Of a stretch of 64,000 nt of DNA, positions 1-10,019 are shown in pieces. A model generated the notes under the pieces. It saw only the letters and a program-made list of their open reading frames with translations. It did not search any database and was not told the origin of the DNA. Numbering within the stretch: position 1 is the stretch's first letter; each line of letters begins with the position of its first letter. This DNA is from JAWKIJ01 sp041394325 (lineage in GTDB: Bacteria; Actinomycetota; Acidimicrobiia; Acidimicrobiales; Microtrichaceae). The stretch lies in the NCBI GenBank assembly GCA_041394325.1, contig JAWKIJ010000001.1, positions 806,001-870,000 on the forward strand, given 5' to 3'. The translations under genes and the position numbers were made by a program.

Positions 1-30
1 GGCGGGCCGATGGTTCCGGGAGGTGCGGTG

Positions 31-1277
31 ATGAGACGTCGTTTGCTGATGGTGCTGGTCGCGGTGGTGATGGCGGCAGCCGCGCTGGTAGGTGCCGGTC
101 AGGTGGCGTCGGCGGCCGACACGGGCCAGGTCGGCAACCGGGTGTGGGTCGATACCAACGGCAACGGCCGTCAGGATGTTGGCGAGCCGGGCCTGGCGGG
201 TGTGGGACTGCTGGTCTCCACGACGTCGGGACGACCCGTGATCAAAGGCGCCTCCACCATCGGCGGCTGGTGGGGGGTGCCGTTGTCTCTGAGCGACTGC
301 TACGTGTTGAAGGCGACCGCGCCAGCAGGGTTCTCGTTCACCAAACCAGGCGGAGAGTCGAAGGTCGACGCCAACGGCGTGTCGTCGAAGATCTGCCCGA
401 CCACCACACCACAGATCTCCTGGGACGTCGGGCTGGTGCCCGCCGCCTCAACAGCGGTGCCGACCGAAGTGAAGGTCGGCAACCGGGTGTGGAGCGACCT
501 CAACGGCAACGGCCGCCAGGACCCGGGCGAACCCGGCTTGGGCAACGTCGAGATCAAGATCCTCAACACCGCCGGCAAGCCCTGCTGCGGGGGTTCACCT
601 CCAACGAGGGCTGGTGGGGCCTCAAGCTGGCCGCCGGTTCATGCTACCGGCTGCAAGTCACCGCCCCGGCGGGGCTCGTGCCGACCGCGACCGGCCAGCA
701 GTCCCGCATCGGCCCTGACGGGATCTCGGGCGATCTGTGCCCCACCAAGAACGACCTCACGTGGAACGCGGGATTCACCATCGTCCGCCCGACCAAAGCA
801 CCACGAGTCACGATCCGGGCGTCGCTGTGGTACGACAACAACCTCGACGGCATCCGCAACACCGGCGACACCGGCGCCCGCGGCTACGAGGTGTACTCAT
901 CGGACGTGACCACCCAGAAGCTCGCCATCACCGCCCCCGCGACCGGCCCTGACGGCACGACCGGGATCGGCTTCGACTTCTTGGGCTTCGACCAAGGCGA
1001 AGTCTGCAACAACGTGCGCTTCGCGCCCATCGCAGGGAACTCGCCCGGAGACCCACGGTTCCCCTACGAGCCCGACGGGATTTCCTCGTACTCACCACCG
1101 CTGTTCCCGAACACCCTGCATCCAAACCTGCGATTCACTCGGATCAGCAACGCGGGGATCACCGTCTGCCTCGAAGGCGCCCCCGCCACCGGACGGCCCA
1201 CCATCACCATCCCCCGCGGACAGGACCTCACCGTCAACTTCGACATCGGCCTCAACGTTCGAGACCCCTGGCTGTAG
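31..1277 (+). CDS. Secreted SdrD B-like repeat protein, frameshifted
   Basis: Secreted protein with three B-type repeats of the SdrD family: VGNRVWVDTNGNGRQD, VGNRVWSDLNGNGRQD and a weaker third copy (ASLWYDNNLDGIRN). Each carries an Asp/Asn-rich loop that in this family binds calcium, followed by a GEPGL turn. The start is ATG 31, preceded by GGGAGG seven bases upstream, and gives a clear signal peptide (MRRRLLMVLVAVVMAAAALVGAG...ASAA). The frame breaks at the G5 run 589-593: repeat 2 begins in frame 1 and resumes in frame 3 at GFTSNEGWW, which matches IGGWWG of repeat 1, so one base is missing. No LPxTG motif or C-terminal anchor is seen. A role as a surface or matrix protein is inferred. 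Confidence 0.7.
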
Positions 1278-1597
1278 CAACCAGGCCCACACTGGCCGGG
1301 GCCACCGAGATTGAGGATCCCATCATCAGCCGAGCCGGCCGACTCAGGTCGCGGTAGCCAGCCAACACCGGCTGTCATTTGTGGAACCGAGTACCTACCA
1401 TGGACGGGTTGTTCGACGAATCCAGTACGAGCTCGCTGGTGATCTGAGTGCCCCTCGGTGAGTTGCCGGCACCGATAGCAAGGCCAGTCCAGCCGTTGAC
1501 GGTGGAGTCGGCCACTCGATAATCCTCCCCCGAGCCAGGGGAGGTGAGGGTGCCCCACGGTGCCGTGGCTGTCAGTGATCACCGGGATAATGGACAC
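1278..1597. other. Intergenic stretch without a recognised gene
   Basis: About 320 bases between the repeat protein and the DUF222-HNH gene. I see no convincing coding region. A 7-bp GC-rich hairpin (CCTCCCC 1524-1530 with GGGGAGG 1538-1544) lies near its right end and could be a terminator or fold in the leader of the next gene. It has no T-tract. Confidence 0.4.
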
Positions 1598-2845
1598 ATG
1601 TTCGATTCAACGGTTCTCGGTGAGCAGGCTTGGCCTGCTGCGGGGGACGATGCGGCATCGTTGAGCGATGCCGAACTGTGCGACGGGGTGGTGGGCCTCG
1701 AACAGGCACGGGCCCGCCTCGACGCAGCCGAATGCGCGATGTTGGCCGAACTGAACGCCCGCGACGCGACCGACCGCCACCACGGACTACGCACCAAAGG
1801 CTGGCTGTCACGCGAAGGCCGCGTGTCGCCCCGCACCGCAGGGGCGCGGGTATCGGTGGGGATCACCTTGCGGCGAGTACTCGATGTGACCGCTTCGGCG
1901 TTGACCGACGGTCGGATCGGGTTCGACCACGCCCAGGTCATGGCGAGGGCGTGCAACCCGCGCATCGAAACCGAGTTCGCCGCGATGCAGGACATGTTGT
2001 TGGGCTTGGTGCCGGTGATGGTGTTCGACCGTTGGCGCCGAGAGGTCTTCGCGATCGCCGACCTGTTGGACCAGGACGGTGGCCATGACCCTTCCGACGA
2101 TGTGGAGTCGAACCGGCTCCGGATGCGCTCGACGGGTGACAGTGTGTTCTTCGACGGGCAACTCTGTGGCGAACACGGCCTCGTCGCCGAACACGTCATC
2201 GAAACCGTCACCGACGAACTCTGGCGCCGCTACCGCAACGACCACCAAACCACCAACGGCGCGATCGACATCCCATCGCGGGCGACATTGCGCGCCTTGG
2301 CGCTCGTCGAGATCTGCCGCCGCGCCTCCAACACTTCCGAGCCCGACGCCCCGTCGCCGGGCGCGGAAACAACCCTGGTCATCCCCGCCGAAGAACCCGA
2401 AGTGGTAGTGGACCGGTACGGCACCCGCCGCGACCCCGGCAGCCTGGCCTGCGACCTTCGCCTGCATCCCGTGATCGTCAACTCGTTGGGCGTACCGCTC
2501 AACATGGGACGCCAAATCCGCCTCGCCAACCAGACACAACGCCGCGCCCTGGCGTTACGCGACGGCGGCTGCTGCTTCCCAGGATGCGACCGGCCACCCC
2601 AACACTGCGACGCACACCACATCAACCACTGGACCCACGACCTCGGCCGCACCGACATCGCGCACATGGCCCTGTTCTGCCGACACCACCACGGCGTCAT
2701 CCACCGGCACGGCTGGGGTGCCACCATCGACACCCACGGCCGGACCACCATCACCACCCCACACGGCCACACCCTCACCGGCCAACAACACGGCCGACAA
2801 CCCACCGATCCACCGGTCGCCGGACCACCACACGCCGGACCCTGA
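1598..2845 (+). CDS. DUF222 / HNH endonuclease domain protein (13E12 repeat family)
   Basis: About 415 aa. The N-terminal two thirds is the helical DUF222 region typical of the actinobacterial 13E12 repeat family. The C-terminus is an HNH nuclease module: CCFPGC, then CDAHHINHW and LFCRHHHGVIHRHGW, giving the Cys zinc ligands and the His-Asn-His metal site. ATG 1598 is chosen over an in-frame upstream start at 1544 because family similarity (MFDSTVLGEQ...) begins there; the ribosome site is weak. Such genes occur in many copies in actinobacterial genomes and are often linked with mobile DNA. The biological role is not established. Confidence 0.85.
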   Translation: MFDSTVLGEQAWPAAGDDAASLSDAELCDGVVGLEQARARLDAAECAMLAELNARDATDRHHGLRTKGWLSREGRVSPRTAGARVSVGITLRRVLDVTASALTDGRIGFDHAQVMARACNPRIETEFAAMQDMLLGLVPVMVFDRWRREVFAIADLLDQDGGHDPSDDVESNRLRMRSTGDSVFFDGQLCGEHGLVAEHVIETVTDELWRRYRNDHQTTNGAIDIPSRATLRALALVEICRRASNTSEPDAPSPGAETTLVIPAEEPEVVVDRYGTRRDPGSLACDLRLHPVIVNSLGVPLNMGRQIRLANQTQRRALALRDGGCCFPGCDRPPQHCDAHHINHWTHDLGRTDIAHMALFCRHHHGVIHRHGWGATIDTHGRTTITTPHGHTLTGQQHGRQPTDPPVAGPPHAGP

Positions 2846-3032
2846 CCCAGCGCTGGCCCGACCCGGCGGACGAACCTGGAAGCGAGAACGGGTACATGCC
2901 GGCAACGCATGCTCCCCCATGGTGCCGGTGATCGGCCCGCGCCCGGAATCGAACGGTCCGCCGGTGGGTCCAGGCAAACGCACCCCGGGTTTCGACGACA
3001 CATCACACCCGCCGCCACCGGAGCGACGCCGA

Positions 3033-4212
3033 TCAACCGGTCTCGAACCACAGCGGGACCGGACCGCCGCTGCCCGGAGGCTCCACCAGACCGACCCGAA
3101 CCCGATCACCGGGTGTGGCCGTCGCGTCGGTCCCCATCGAGCGGACCGAGACCACCGTTCCGTCCGCCAACCGGACCGACGTGCGTGGTCGCACCCAGGT
3201 ACTGCACCGCGCCGACGACGGCATCGACGACCGCGTCGGTGTCGACCGACCCGCACGGCGCTGACGAAGCCCCCTCCACCGGGTCGAGGAGACACAACCA
3301 CTCGGGACGGATCACCACGGTCCCCGTGATCGCTCCGGACCGGTCCGCAGCCGCGGCCGACGGGTCCGCCGATCGCGTCGGGATCGGACCGAGCGCGGTG
3401 TCGACACTGCTCCACCGCTCCCCACCAGCCCCTCTGCGATGGGACCCGGCGCCCCGACCTCCACTCCGCCGCGTCCCCGGGACGAGGTTGACCTCACCGA
3501 CGAACGACGCGGTCCACAGGTCGTCGGGACGCTCGTAGACCTCTCGAGGGGTGCCCACCTGCACGATCACACCCTCGCGCATCACCGCAACACGGTCACC
3601 GACGGTGAACGCCTCGTCGCGGTCGTGGGTGACGAAGAGGGCGGTCACCCCGGACTCGTGCAGCAGGTCCCGAACCTCGACACGCAACCGAACCCGGAGA
3701 TGTGCATCGAGGTTGGAGAACGGCTCGTCCAACAACAACACGTCGGGTGACGGTGCGAGCGCACGGGCCAGGGCGATCCGTTGGGCCTGACCCCCCGACA
3801 GCGATGACACCGGTCGTGGCCCGAACCCCTCCATCCCGACGAGTCGCAACATCTCGTCGATCCGCGACGACCGCCGGCGCTCACCGCGAGCCAACCCGTA
3901 ACCGATGTTGCGAGCGACGTCGAGATGCGGAAACAGCGCCCCGTTCTGGAACACCATCCCCACCCCTCGTCGCTCCGGTGGGACCAGCACCCCCGACCCC
4001 GTCAGCGTTCGACCGCCGACCACGATCGAACCGGCCTCGGGGGAGTCCAGCCCCGCGATGCACCGGAGCAACGTGGTCTTGCCACATCCCGACGGCCCCA
4101 GCAGCGACATGACCTCACCCGGGTGGACGCCCAGGTCGACTCCGTGCAAGACCTCCGAATCGCCCAGCCGTCGGTGCAGCCCGGCCACGGTCAACGCCGA
4201 CGGATCGCGCAT
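3033..4212 (-). CDS. ABC transporter ATP-binding protein, iron(III)/FbpC-like, frameshifted at the 3' end
   Basis: Nucleotide-binding subunit of an importer. Walker A is GPSGCGKTT, the signature is LSGGQAQRIALARAL, Walker B is VLLLDEPFSNLD and the H-loop is FVTHDRDEA. A C-terminal TOBE-like region follows (VVIRPEWLCLLDP, then VQYLGATTHV). The first frame runs to 3106, but family-like sequence (VRLADGTVVSVRSMG ... VPLWFETG) continues in another frame to the stop at 3033. The break is at about 3175-3183: one extra base or two missing. No permease or binding-protein gene is nearby, so the substrate is inferred only from similarity to Fe3+ or spermidine-type ATPases. It is the last gene of the minus-strand run. 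Confidence 0.8.
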
Positions 4213-4223
4213 CTCCGATTCGC

Positions 4224-5714
4224 TCAGACGGCCGCGCCGCCTGAGCCCTGTTCGGGTCGCAGTTCCCTCGCTGCGCCCTGTTCGGGTCGCAGTGTCGGGA
4301 AGAGGAGCACGTCGCGGATGGCGGGACTGTCCGTGAGCAGCATCACCAACCGGTCGATGCCGATCCCGAGGCCGACCGTGGGTGGCAATCCGTACTCGAG
4401 CGCCCGGAGGTAGTCCTCGTCGAGCACCATCGCCTCGTCATCGCCGTCCGCTCGCTGGGAGGCCTGATCCTCGAAACGAGCCCGCTGATCGTCGGGGTCG
4501 TTGAGTTCGCTGAAGCCGTTGCACAACTCACGGCCGGCGACGATCCCCTCGAAACGTTCGGTCAACTCCGGATCCCGTCGATGCACCCGCGACAGCGGCG
4601 ACACCTCGCGGGGGTACTCGGTCACGAACGTGGGCTCCCAGAGTGTCGACTCGACCGTCTTCTCGTACAGCTCCAACAACAGCTTTCCGGGCCCGTGACG
4701 CGCTTCGACCTTCACACCGTGCTCCGCGCACAATTCGACGAGCCGTCGTCGCGTGGTGTGGACCGACACCTCCTCGCCCACCGCGGTGGAGACGAGTTCG
4801 GCCATCGTCGCCCGACGCCACGGGGCGGCGAGCGACAACTCCCGGCCGCCGTAGCTCACCGTCGTCGAACCGCACAACGTCACCGCGAGGTGGGCGATCA
4901 GCTCCTCTGTGAGCGCCATGTGGGTGTGGTAGTCGCCGTAGGCCTCGTAGGCCTCGAGCATCGTGAACTCCGGGTTGTGCCGAACCGAGATGCCCTCGTT
5001 GCGGAACACCCGGCCGATCTCGAACACCTTGGTGAACCCGCCCACGACCAATCGCTTCAGGTACAGCTCCGGGGCGATCCGCAGATACAGCTCCTGATCG
5101 AGCGCGTTGTGATGGGTACGGAAGGGGCGGGCCAGCGCCCCGCCGGGGATGGGGTGCAGGATCGGCGTCTCCACCTCGATGTAACCACGGTCCTCGAGCC
5201 ATCGCCGCAGGGTCGAGAGGATCCGCGAGCGGCAGACCAGGGTGGCGCGGGCCTCGTCGGTGACCCACAGGTCCACGTAGCGCTGCCGGTAACGCATGTC
5301 GGGATCGGTGATCCCATGCCACTTGTCGGGGAAGCTCCGTCGGGTCGCGGCGAGCCGCTCCCACGAGTCGACCCGCACCGACAACTCGCCGCGCCGGGTG
5401 GTCATCACCTCACCGCGCACGACCAGCCAGTCCCCGAGGTTGAGGCCGGTGAAGGCATCGAAATCGGGAGTGGAGGCGGCGGGGGCGAAGAGCTGTATAC
5501 GCCCCGACTGGTCCGCGAGCGTTCCGAACGCGAGCTTGCCCTGCACGCGGCGCAGCATCAACCGGCCTGCGACCGAGACGACGTGGCCGGTCTCGGTCCC
5601 CGGTTCGAGACCCGCGAACCGCTCGGCGAGATCTGCCGCCGTCGCGTCCACCTCGGCGCTGTAGGGACCGCCCTCAGCGCCCTCGGGACCACCGAGGTGC
5701 TCCGAGCCGGTCAC
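4224..5714 (-). CDS. lysS: Lysine--tRNA ligase (class II)
   Basis: 496 aa, the usual length for LysS. It charges tRNA-Lys with lysine. An N-terminal OB-fold anticodon-binding domain (VSVAGRLMLRRVQGKLAFGTL) is followed by the class II catalytic core with motif 2 FRNEGISVRHNPEFTMLE and motif 3 GLGIGIDRLVMLL. The start is GTG 5714, overlapping the coaX stop as GTGA; the frame is open far upstream but that part has no similarity. The C-terminus carries an unusual tail in which RPEQG occurs twice, encoded by a 19-bp direct repeat (4245-4263 and 4275-4293). Confidence 0.95.
   Translation of the reverse strand: MTGSEHLGGPEGAEGGPYSAEVDATAADLAERFAGLEPGTETGHVVSVAGRLMLRRVQGKLAFGTLADQSGRIQLFAPAASTPDFDAFTGLNLGDWLVVRGEVMTTRRGELSVRVDSWERLAATRRSFPDKWHGITDPDMRYRQRYVDLWVTDEARATLVCRSRILSTLRRWLEDRGYIEVETPILHPIPGGALARPFRTHHNALDQELYLRIAPELYLKRLVVGGFTKVFEIGRVFRNEGISVRHNPEFTMLEAYEAYGDYHTHMALTEELIAHLAVTLCGSTTVSYGGRELSLAAPWRRATMAELVSTAVGEEVSVHTTRRRLVELCAEHGVKVEARHGPGKLLLELYEKTVESTLWEPTFVTEYPREVSPLSRVHRRDPELTERFEGIVAGRELCNGFSELNDPDDQRARFEDQASQRADGDDEAMVLDEDYLRALEYGLPPTVGLGIGIDRLVMLLTDSPAIRDVLLFPTLRPEQGAARELRPEQGSGGAAV
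4245..4293. repeat. 19-bp direct repeat at the 3' end of lysS
   Basis: GCCCTGTTCGGGTCGCAGT occurs at 4245-4263 and again at 4275-4293, a 30-base period. It encodes the duplicated RPEQG tail of LysS. A small local duplication is the simplest explanation. Confidence 0.8.
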
Positions 5715-6487
5715 CGGTTCTTCTCCCACACCAGGCGGAGGCCGTGCAGGGTCACCCACGGCTCGACCCGCTCGATCGCCTCGGAGTACGGAGCGATCAA
5801 CTCGGCCAGTCCCCCGGTGGCGATCACCGTGCACTCGCCGAGGAGGTCCTCGATCCGGTCGCACATGCCGTCGATCATCGAGGACCAGCCGAAGATCACT
5901 CCCGACTGGATCGACTCGACCGTCGTTTTGCCGATCACGCTTCGGGGTTTGATCAGTTCCACCCGTCGCAGTGCCGCCGCCCTGCCGAACAGCGCGCCGA
6001 GGCTGATCTCGATCCCAGGAAGGATCGACCCGCCGAGGTACTCGCCGGTCTCGGAGATGATGTCGAAGGTGGTCGCCGTACCGAAGTCGACCACCACGGT
6101 CGGCCCGCCGTAGAGGTCGAACGCCCCGACCGCGTTGGCGATGCGGTCCGCCCCCACCTCCCTCGGGTTGTCGTAGAGCACCTTCATCCCGGTCTTCACC
6201 CCGGCGCCCAGCACCAGCGGTTCGCGATCGAGGTAGCGCTCGCACATCCGCCGCAACTCGAAGGTCACACTCGGAACACCGGAACTGATGGCGACCCCCG
6301 TCACGTCGTGACGCCAGTCGAGCCCGGCCGTATGCAGCAGATCACCCAACAACAGCGCCAGTTCGTCACAGGTCCGCTCGGCGACCGTCGCTATCCGCCA
6401 GTTGTCGATCAACTCGCGACTCCGGTCGCCGTTGCCGTACAACCCGACGACGGTCTGAGTGTTGCCGACGTCAATCGCCATCAACAC
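5711..6487 (-). CDS. coaX: Type III pantothenate kinase
   Basis: 258 aa. It phosphorylates pantothenate, the first step of CoA synthesis. Family motifs are present: the phosphate-binding AIDVGNTQTVVGLY, GADRIANAVGAF, DFGTATTFDII and GGSILPGI. The start is taken as GTG 6487 because AAGGAG lies six bases upstream and the product begins (f)M-L-M-A-I-D, like relatives. The upstream nadC frame runs into this gene without a stop codon. The 3' end overlaps lysS by GTGA. With panC a few genes away the operon holds two CoA-pathway steps. Confidence 0.93.
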   Translation of the reverse strand: MLMAIDVGNTQTVVGLYGNGDRSRELIDNWRIATVAERTCDELALLLGDLLHTAGLDWRHDVTGVAISSGVPSVTFELRRMCERYLDREPLVLGAGVKTGMKVLYDNPREVGADRIANAVGAFDLYGGPTVVVDFGTATTFDIISETGEYLGGSILPGIEISLGALFGRAAALRRVELIKPRSVIGKTTVESIQSGVIFGWSSMIDGMCDRIEDLLGECTVIATGGLAELIAPYSEAIERVEPWVTLHGLRLVWEKNR

Positions 6488-7452
6488 GATGGACTCCTTC
6501 ACTCGGTCCGTCGGAAGCGCCCTCCCTGACGACGCTTCGGTGATACCCGCCCGGCGGGATCCGGCCGGGCGGGCGGGTATCTCGCCGAGTGCGAACTCGG
6601 GGCCGATGTCGAGGCCGATGTCGAGGGACGGTGCCGACTTGGTGATCCGCCCGATCGAGATCTGGTGCACCCCCGTCGCCGCGTACTCGGCGATGTTCTC
6701 CAGGGTGATACCGCCGGATGCCTCCAACAGCACCGCCCTGCCGACGCCGACGGTCGCCTCGACGCAACCGCGAACCTGATCGGGGGTCATGTTGTCCAAC
6801 AGCACGGCGGTGGCACCGGCATCGACGGCCTCGAGGACCTGGTCGAGGCGCTCGCACTCGACGTGCACGGTGCGTCCGGGCCACAGGTCCAGACAGCGCT
6901 GTACCGCTTCGCGGATACCGACTCCCGTCAGGTGGTTGTCCTTCAGCATCGGCCACTCGCTCAGGTTGCCACGATGGTTGCGACCTCCCCGGCCCTGACC
7001 GCGGCCTTCTCGAGGGCCCGAAGCCCCGGGGTGGTCTTGCGGGTGTCCCACACTTTCGCCGGCCCGCCCAGTGCCGCGGCGTCGACGTATCGGGCGGTCA
7101 ACGTCGCGACTCCGCTGAGGTGACCGAGGAAGTTCAGCGCGGTCCTCTCCGCGGTGAGAACCGGAGCCAGGCGACCGCGAACCTCGCCGAACACCTCTCC
7201 GGCGAGCAACGGGTCGCCGTCGTGGCGTACCCATTCGATCTCGATCGTGGGATCGACCTGTGCGAAGGCTTCGGCCGCGCACGTCGTCCCCGCAAGCCGG
7301 CCCGGCTCGCGGGCCTCGAAGCGCGCGACGGTTCGACGACCGGCGTCGAGCAGGCACGCCGCGAGGTCGCCCAGCGGTTCGAGGTCCTCCGCCAGTGCGC
7401 GTTCGACGGCGTCGCGCACCGCGGTCACCGGTGGTTCGAAGTATCCGTTCAC
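6488..7452 (-). CDS. nadC: Nicotinate-nucleotide pyrophosphorylase (carboxylating), frameshifted
   Basis: Quinolinate phosphoribosyltransferase: quinolinate plus PRPP gives nicotinate mononucleotide. It starts at GTG 7452, overlapping the nadB stop (GTGA). The first frame covers the N-terminal domain through VWDTRKTTPGLRALEKAAVRAG; the conserved GGxNHR...LKDNHL part continues in another frame. The break is at the C4 run 6987-6990 (plus strand) where one base is missing. The C-terminal barrel then ends near ITKSAPSLDIGLDI, but the frame stays open into coaX. NadC is normally required for de novo NAD synthesis, so a sequencing error is plausible. The exact 3' end is uncertain. Confidence 0.88.
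6542..6581 (-). promoter_or_regulatory. GC-rich hairpin between nadC and coaX
   Basis: GATACCCGCCCG (6542-6553) and its exact complement CGGGCGGGTATC (6570-6581) form a 12-bp stem with a 16-base loop, just upstream of the coaX ribosome site. It lies inside the open frame that joins nadC to coaX. A perfect stem here is more typical of an intercistronic terminator or processing site than of coding sequence. No T-tract is seen. Confidence 0.5.
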
Positions 7453-9068
7453 TGTTGCACCACCAGCCGCAGTCGAAGCTCTTCATGGGTCCCCGGGAAG
7501 TCGACCCGGGTGTGTGCGCCGCGACTCTCGGTACGTTGCTGGGCACCTTCGAGCAATGCCGCACCAACGACCGCGAGGTTCGCCAGCTCACAGGTCGCCG
7601 GATCGAGTGGTCGCTCCGGAAGCCGACCCGCGATCCCGTCGATGACGAGGCGCGCCTGGGCGATGGACTCCGCCGTCCGCAGCACACCCGCGTGCAGGGT
7701 CATGGCCCGCTGGAGGGACCGGCGCGCCGTCGCCACCTCGTCGGGGGACGGGACGGGGGTCGCGGCATCGGCCCAGACCGTCTCCGGCGGAACCAACGAT
7801 CGCCCTCCGATGACGGTGTCGGTCGAGCCGAGCCCCCTGGCACTGCGCATCGCTCCGGTGTCGTCGGGAGCATCCTTGCCCCGCGCGATCGCCTCGACCA
7901 CCCGCGCCCCGAACACCATGCCTTCGAGCAACGAGTTCGACGCGAGGCGATTCGCCCCGTGCACCCCGGTGCAGGACGTCTCGCCCGCCGCCCACAAACC
8001 GGACAACGTCGTCGCGCCGTCGAGATCGGTGACGACCCCACCGCACTGGTGATGGGCCGCAGGTGCCACCGGCAGGTAGTCCGCCGACGGGTCCAACCCG
8101 ACGCGCTCCAGGTCCGCGTTGATCGTGGGGAATCGCAGCTCGAAGTGTGGCAGGACGGTCGCGTCCAACCAGACGTGGTCGATGTCCTGCTCGATCATCC
8201 GAGCGGTGATCGCCCGCGACACGACGTCGCGGGGCAACAACTCGTCGACGAAGCGCTCGCCGTCGGCGTCGCGCAACAGCGCCCCGTGACCGCGGAGGGC
8301 TTCGCTGAGCAGCGGTCGGGGCATCGACGGGTGGTCGAGTGCCGTCGGATGGAACTGAAAGAACTCCAGGTCGGCCACCGACACCCCTGCACGCAAGGCC
8401 ATCGCGACACCGTCACCGGTGGCGACCGGCGGATTGGTGGTGACCGCGAAGAGTTGGCCCGCTCCCCCGGTCGCCAGGAGGACGTGACGGGCGGCGATCT
8501 CGACGACCTCGCCCGACATCGTCAACGCCCTCACCCCTCGACAACGCCCGTCCTCCACGAGGAGGTCGAGCGCGAAGGCGTGCTCGTGGATCTCCGCCGC
8601 GGTTCGGCGAAGCACCTCCACCAACGCCCGCTCGATCTCGGCACCGGTCGCCGCTCCCCCGGCGTGCACGATCCGCGGCACCGAGTGCCCCCCTTCGCGC
8701 GCCAGCATCAGCTCACCGGCGGCATCGCGGTCGAAGCGGGCACCGAGGGCGATGAGGTCGTGGACCCGATCGGGGCCTTCGTCGACCAGTACCCGAACGG
8801 CGTCGAGATCGCACAGACCGACGCCGGCCGACAGCGTGTCGGCGAGGTGAAGGTCGGTTTCCTCGCTTTCGCCGGACAACGCGGCGGCAACACCTCCCTG
8901 CGCCCATCGTGTCGTGGCGAGATCCAGCTCCGCCTTCGTCAGCACACCCACCCGAAGCTCGGCGAGCTCGGCCGCCCGCACCGCGGCGGACAGCCCGGCG
9001 ATACCGCTGCCGAGCACCAGCAGGTCGAGATCCGAGGACGCACCGCGCGCGAGGGGGTGGTTGGTCAT
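7449..9068 (-). CDS. nadB: L-aspartate oxidase
   Basis: 539 aa flavoprotein that oxidises L-aspartate to iminoaspartate, the first step of de novo NAD synthesis. The N-terminal dinucleotide fold reads VLGSGIAGLSAAVRAAE. Active-site segments of the succinate dehydrogenase/fumarate reductase family follow: HSVPRIVHAGGAATG, then FFQFHPTALDHP and HHQCGGVVTDLDG, and near the end GANRLASNSLLEGMVFG. It sits directly upstream of nadC with a GTGA overlap. No nadA is in this window. Confidence 0.95.
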   Translation of the reverse strand: MTNHPLARGASSDLDLLVLGSGIAGLSAAVRAAELAELRVGVLTKAELDLATTRWAQGGVAAALSGESEETDLHLADTLSAGVGLCDLDAVRVLVDEGPDRVHDLIALGARFDRDAAGELMLAREGGHSVPRIVHAGGAATGAEIERALVEVLRRTAAEIHEHAFALDLLVEDGRCRGVRALTMSGEVVEIAARHVLLATGGAGQLFAVTTNPPVATGDGVAMALRAGVSVADLEFFQFHPTALDHPSMPRPLLSEALRGHGALLRDADGERFVDELLPRDVVSRAITARMIEQDIDHVWLDATVLPHFELRFPTINADLERVGLDPSADYLPVAPAAHHQCGGVVTDLDGATTLSGLWAAGETSCTGVHGANRLASNSLLEGMVFGARVVEAIARGKDAPDDTGAMRSARGLGSTDTVIGGRSLVPPETVWADAATPVPSPDEVATARRSLQRAMTLHAGVLRTAESIAQARLVIDGIAGRLPERPLDPATCELANLAVVGAALLEGAQQRTESRGAHTRVDFPGTHEELRLRLVVQQ

Positions 9069-9131
9069 CGGAGCGGCTCCTGGGTGGACGAGGCCGACGA
9101 TCCGGGAGGTGGTCCCGACCTCGCGTCGACG

Positions 9132-10019
9132 TTACACACCGCCATCGGGACTCGACGCCGGCGATACGCCCATGTTGTCGAGCAGCCGGGCGCGCCCGAA
9201 CCTCGCCGCCACCAGCAGCCTCGATCCCGGGCCGCACCGTGGCAGCGGTTCGAGAGTCGTCGAATCGACCACCTCGGCGTAGTCGAGCCGAGCGACCGGT
9301 TCGTCCTCGATGATCCGTGCCATCAGCATCCGCACCACCTCGGCATCGGTCTCCCCGGCGGCGATCCGCAACGCACCCTGGCGGAGCGCTCGATACAGCA
9401 CCGGCGCCGCGGCACGCTCCCGGTCGCTCAGATACACGTTCCGGCTCGATCGGGCCAAGCCGTCGGCCTCGCGCACCGTGGGACGGGCGACGATCTCGGC
9501 CCTCACCGACAGGTCCGCGACCATCGTCCGCACGACGGCGATCTGTTGGAAGTCCTTCTCGCCGAAATACGCCCGACACGGTCCGACGATGTTCAAGAGC
9601 TTTGCCACCACGGTCGCGACGCCGGCGAAGTGGGTCGGTCTCGCCGCTCCCTCCATCCGCGAGGACACCCCGGCCACACTCACCGTCGTGGACACCGGCA
9701 CGGGATACATCTCGTCGGCGGACGGAACGAACAGGAGGTCGACCCCGCTGCGTTCGGCTCGCAGCGAGTCCCCCGCGAGGTCGGTCGGGTAGGACTCCAG
9801 GTCCTCACCGGCGCCGAACTGGAGGGGGTTCACGAAGATCGACGCCACGACGATCGGGCAATCCGCGCGGGCCGCGTGCATCAACGATTCATGACCGTCG
9901 TGGAGGTACCCCATCGTCGGCACGAAACCGACCTGTGAAACCGGATCCACCCCACCGTGGTCCGCCCGTCGCCGGTCGAGTTCTGCCCGGAGCCCCGCGA
10001 CGGTGTCGACCCTCAGCAC
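9132..10019 (-). CDS. panC: Pantothenate synthetase
   Basis: 295 aa. It condenses pantoate and beta-alanine using ATP. The nucleotidyltransferase HIGH-type motif appears as PTMGYLHDGHESLM, and the family signatures VNPLQFGAGEDLESYP, YFGEKDFQQ and ARSSRNVYLS are intact. The start is GTG 10019, overlapping the stop of the upstream DUF2520 gene by seven bases. A 63-base gap separates it from nadB. Confidence 0.95.
   Translation of the reverse strand: MLRVDTVAGLRAELDRRRADHGGVDPVSQVGFVPTMGYLHDGHESLMHAARADCPIVVASIFVNPLQFGAGEDLESYPTDLAGDSLRAERSGVDLLFVPSADEMYPVPVSTTVSVAGVSSRMEGAARPTHFAGVATVVAKLLNIVGPCRAYFGEKDFQQIAVVRTMVADLSVRAEIVARPTVREADGLARSSRNVYLSDRERAAAPVLYRALRQGALRIAAGETDAEVVRMLMARIIEDEPVARLDYAEVVDSTTLEPLPRCGPGSRLLVAARFGRARLLDNMGVSPASSPDGGV

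Noticed and set aside
7260..9938. Long open frame (892 codons) on the plus strand across nadB and panC
   Set aside because: It is a GC-rich antisense shadow. Similarity, motifs and operon overlaps all support the minus-strand genes.
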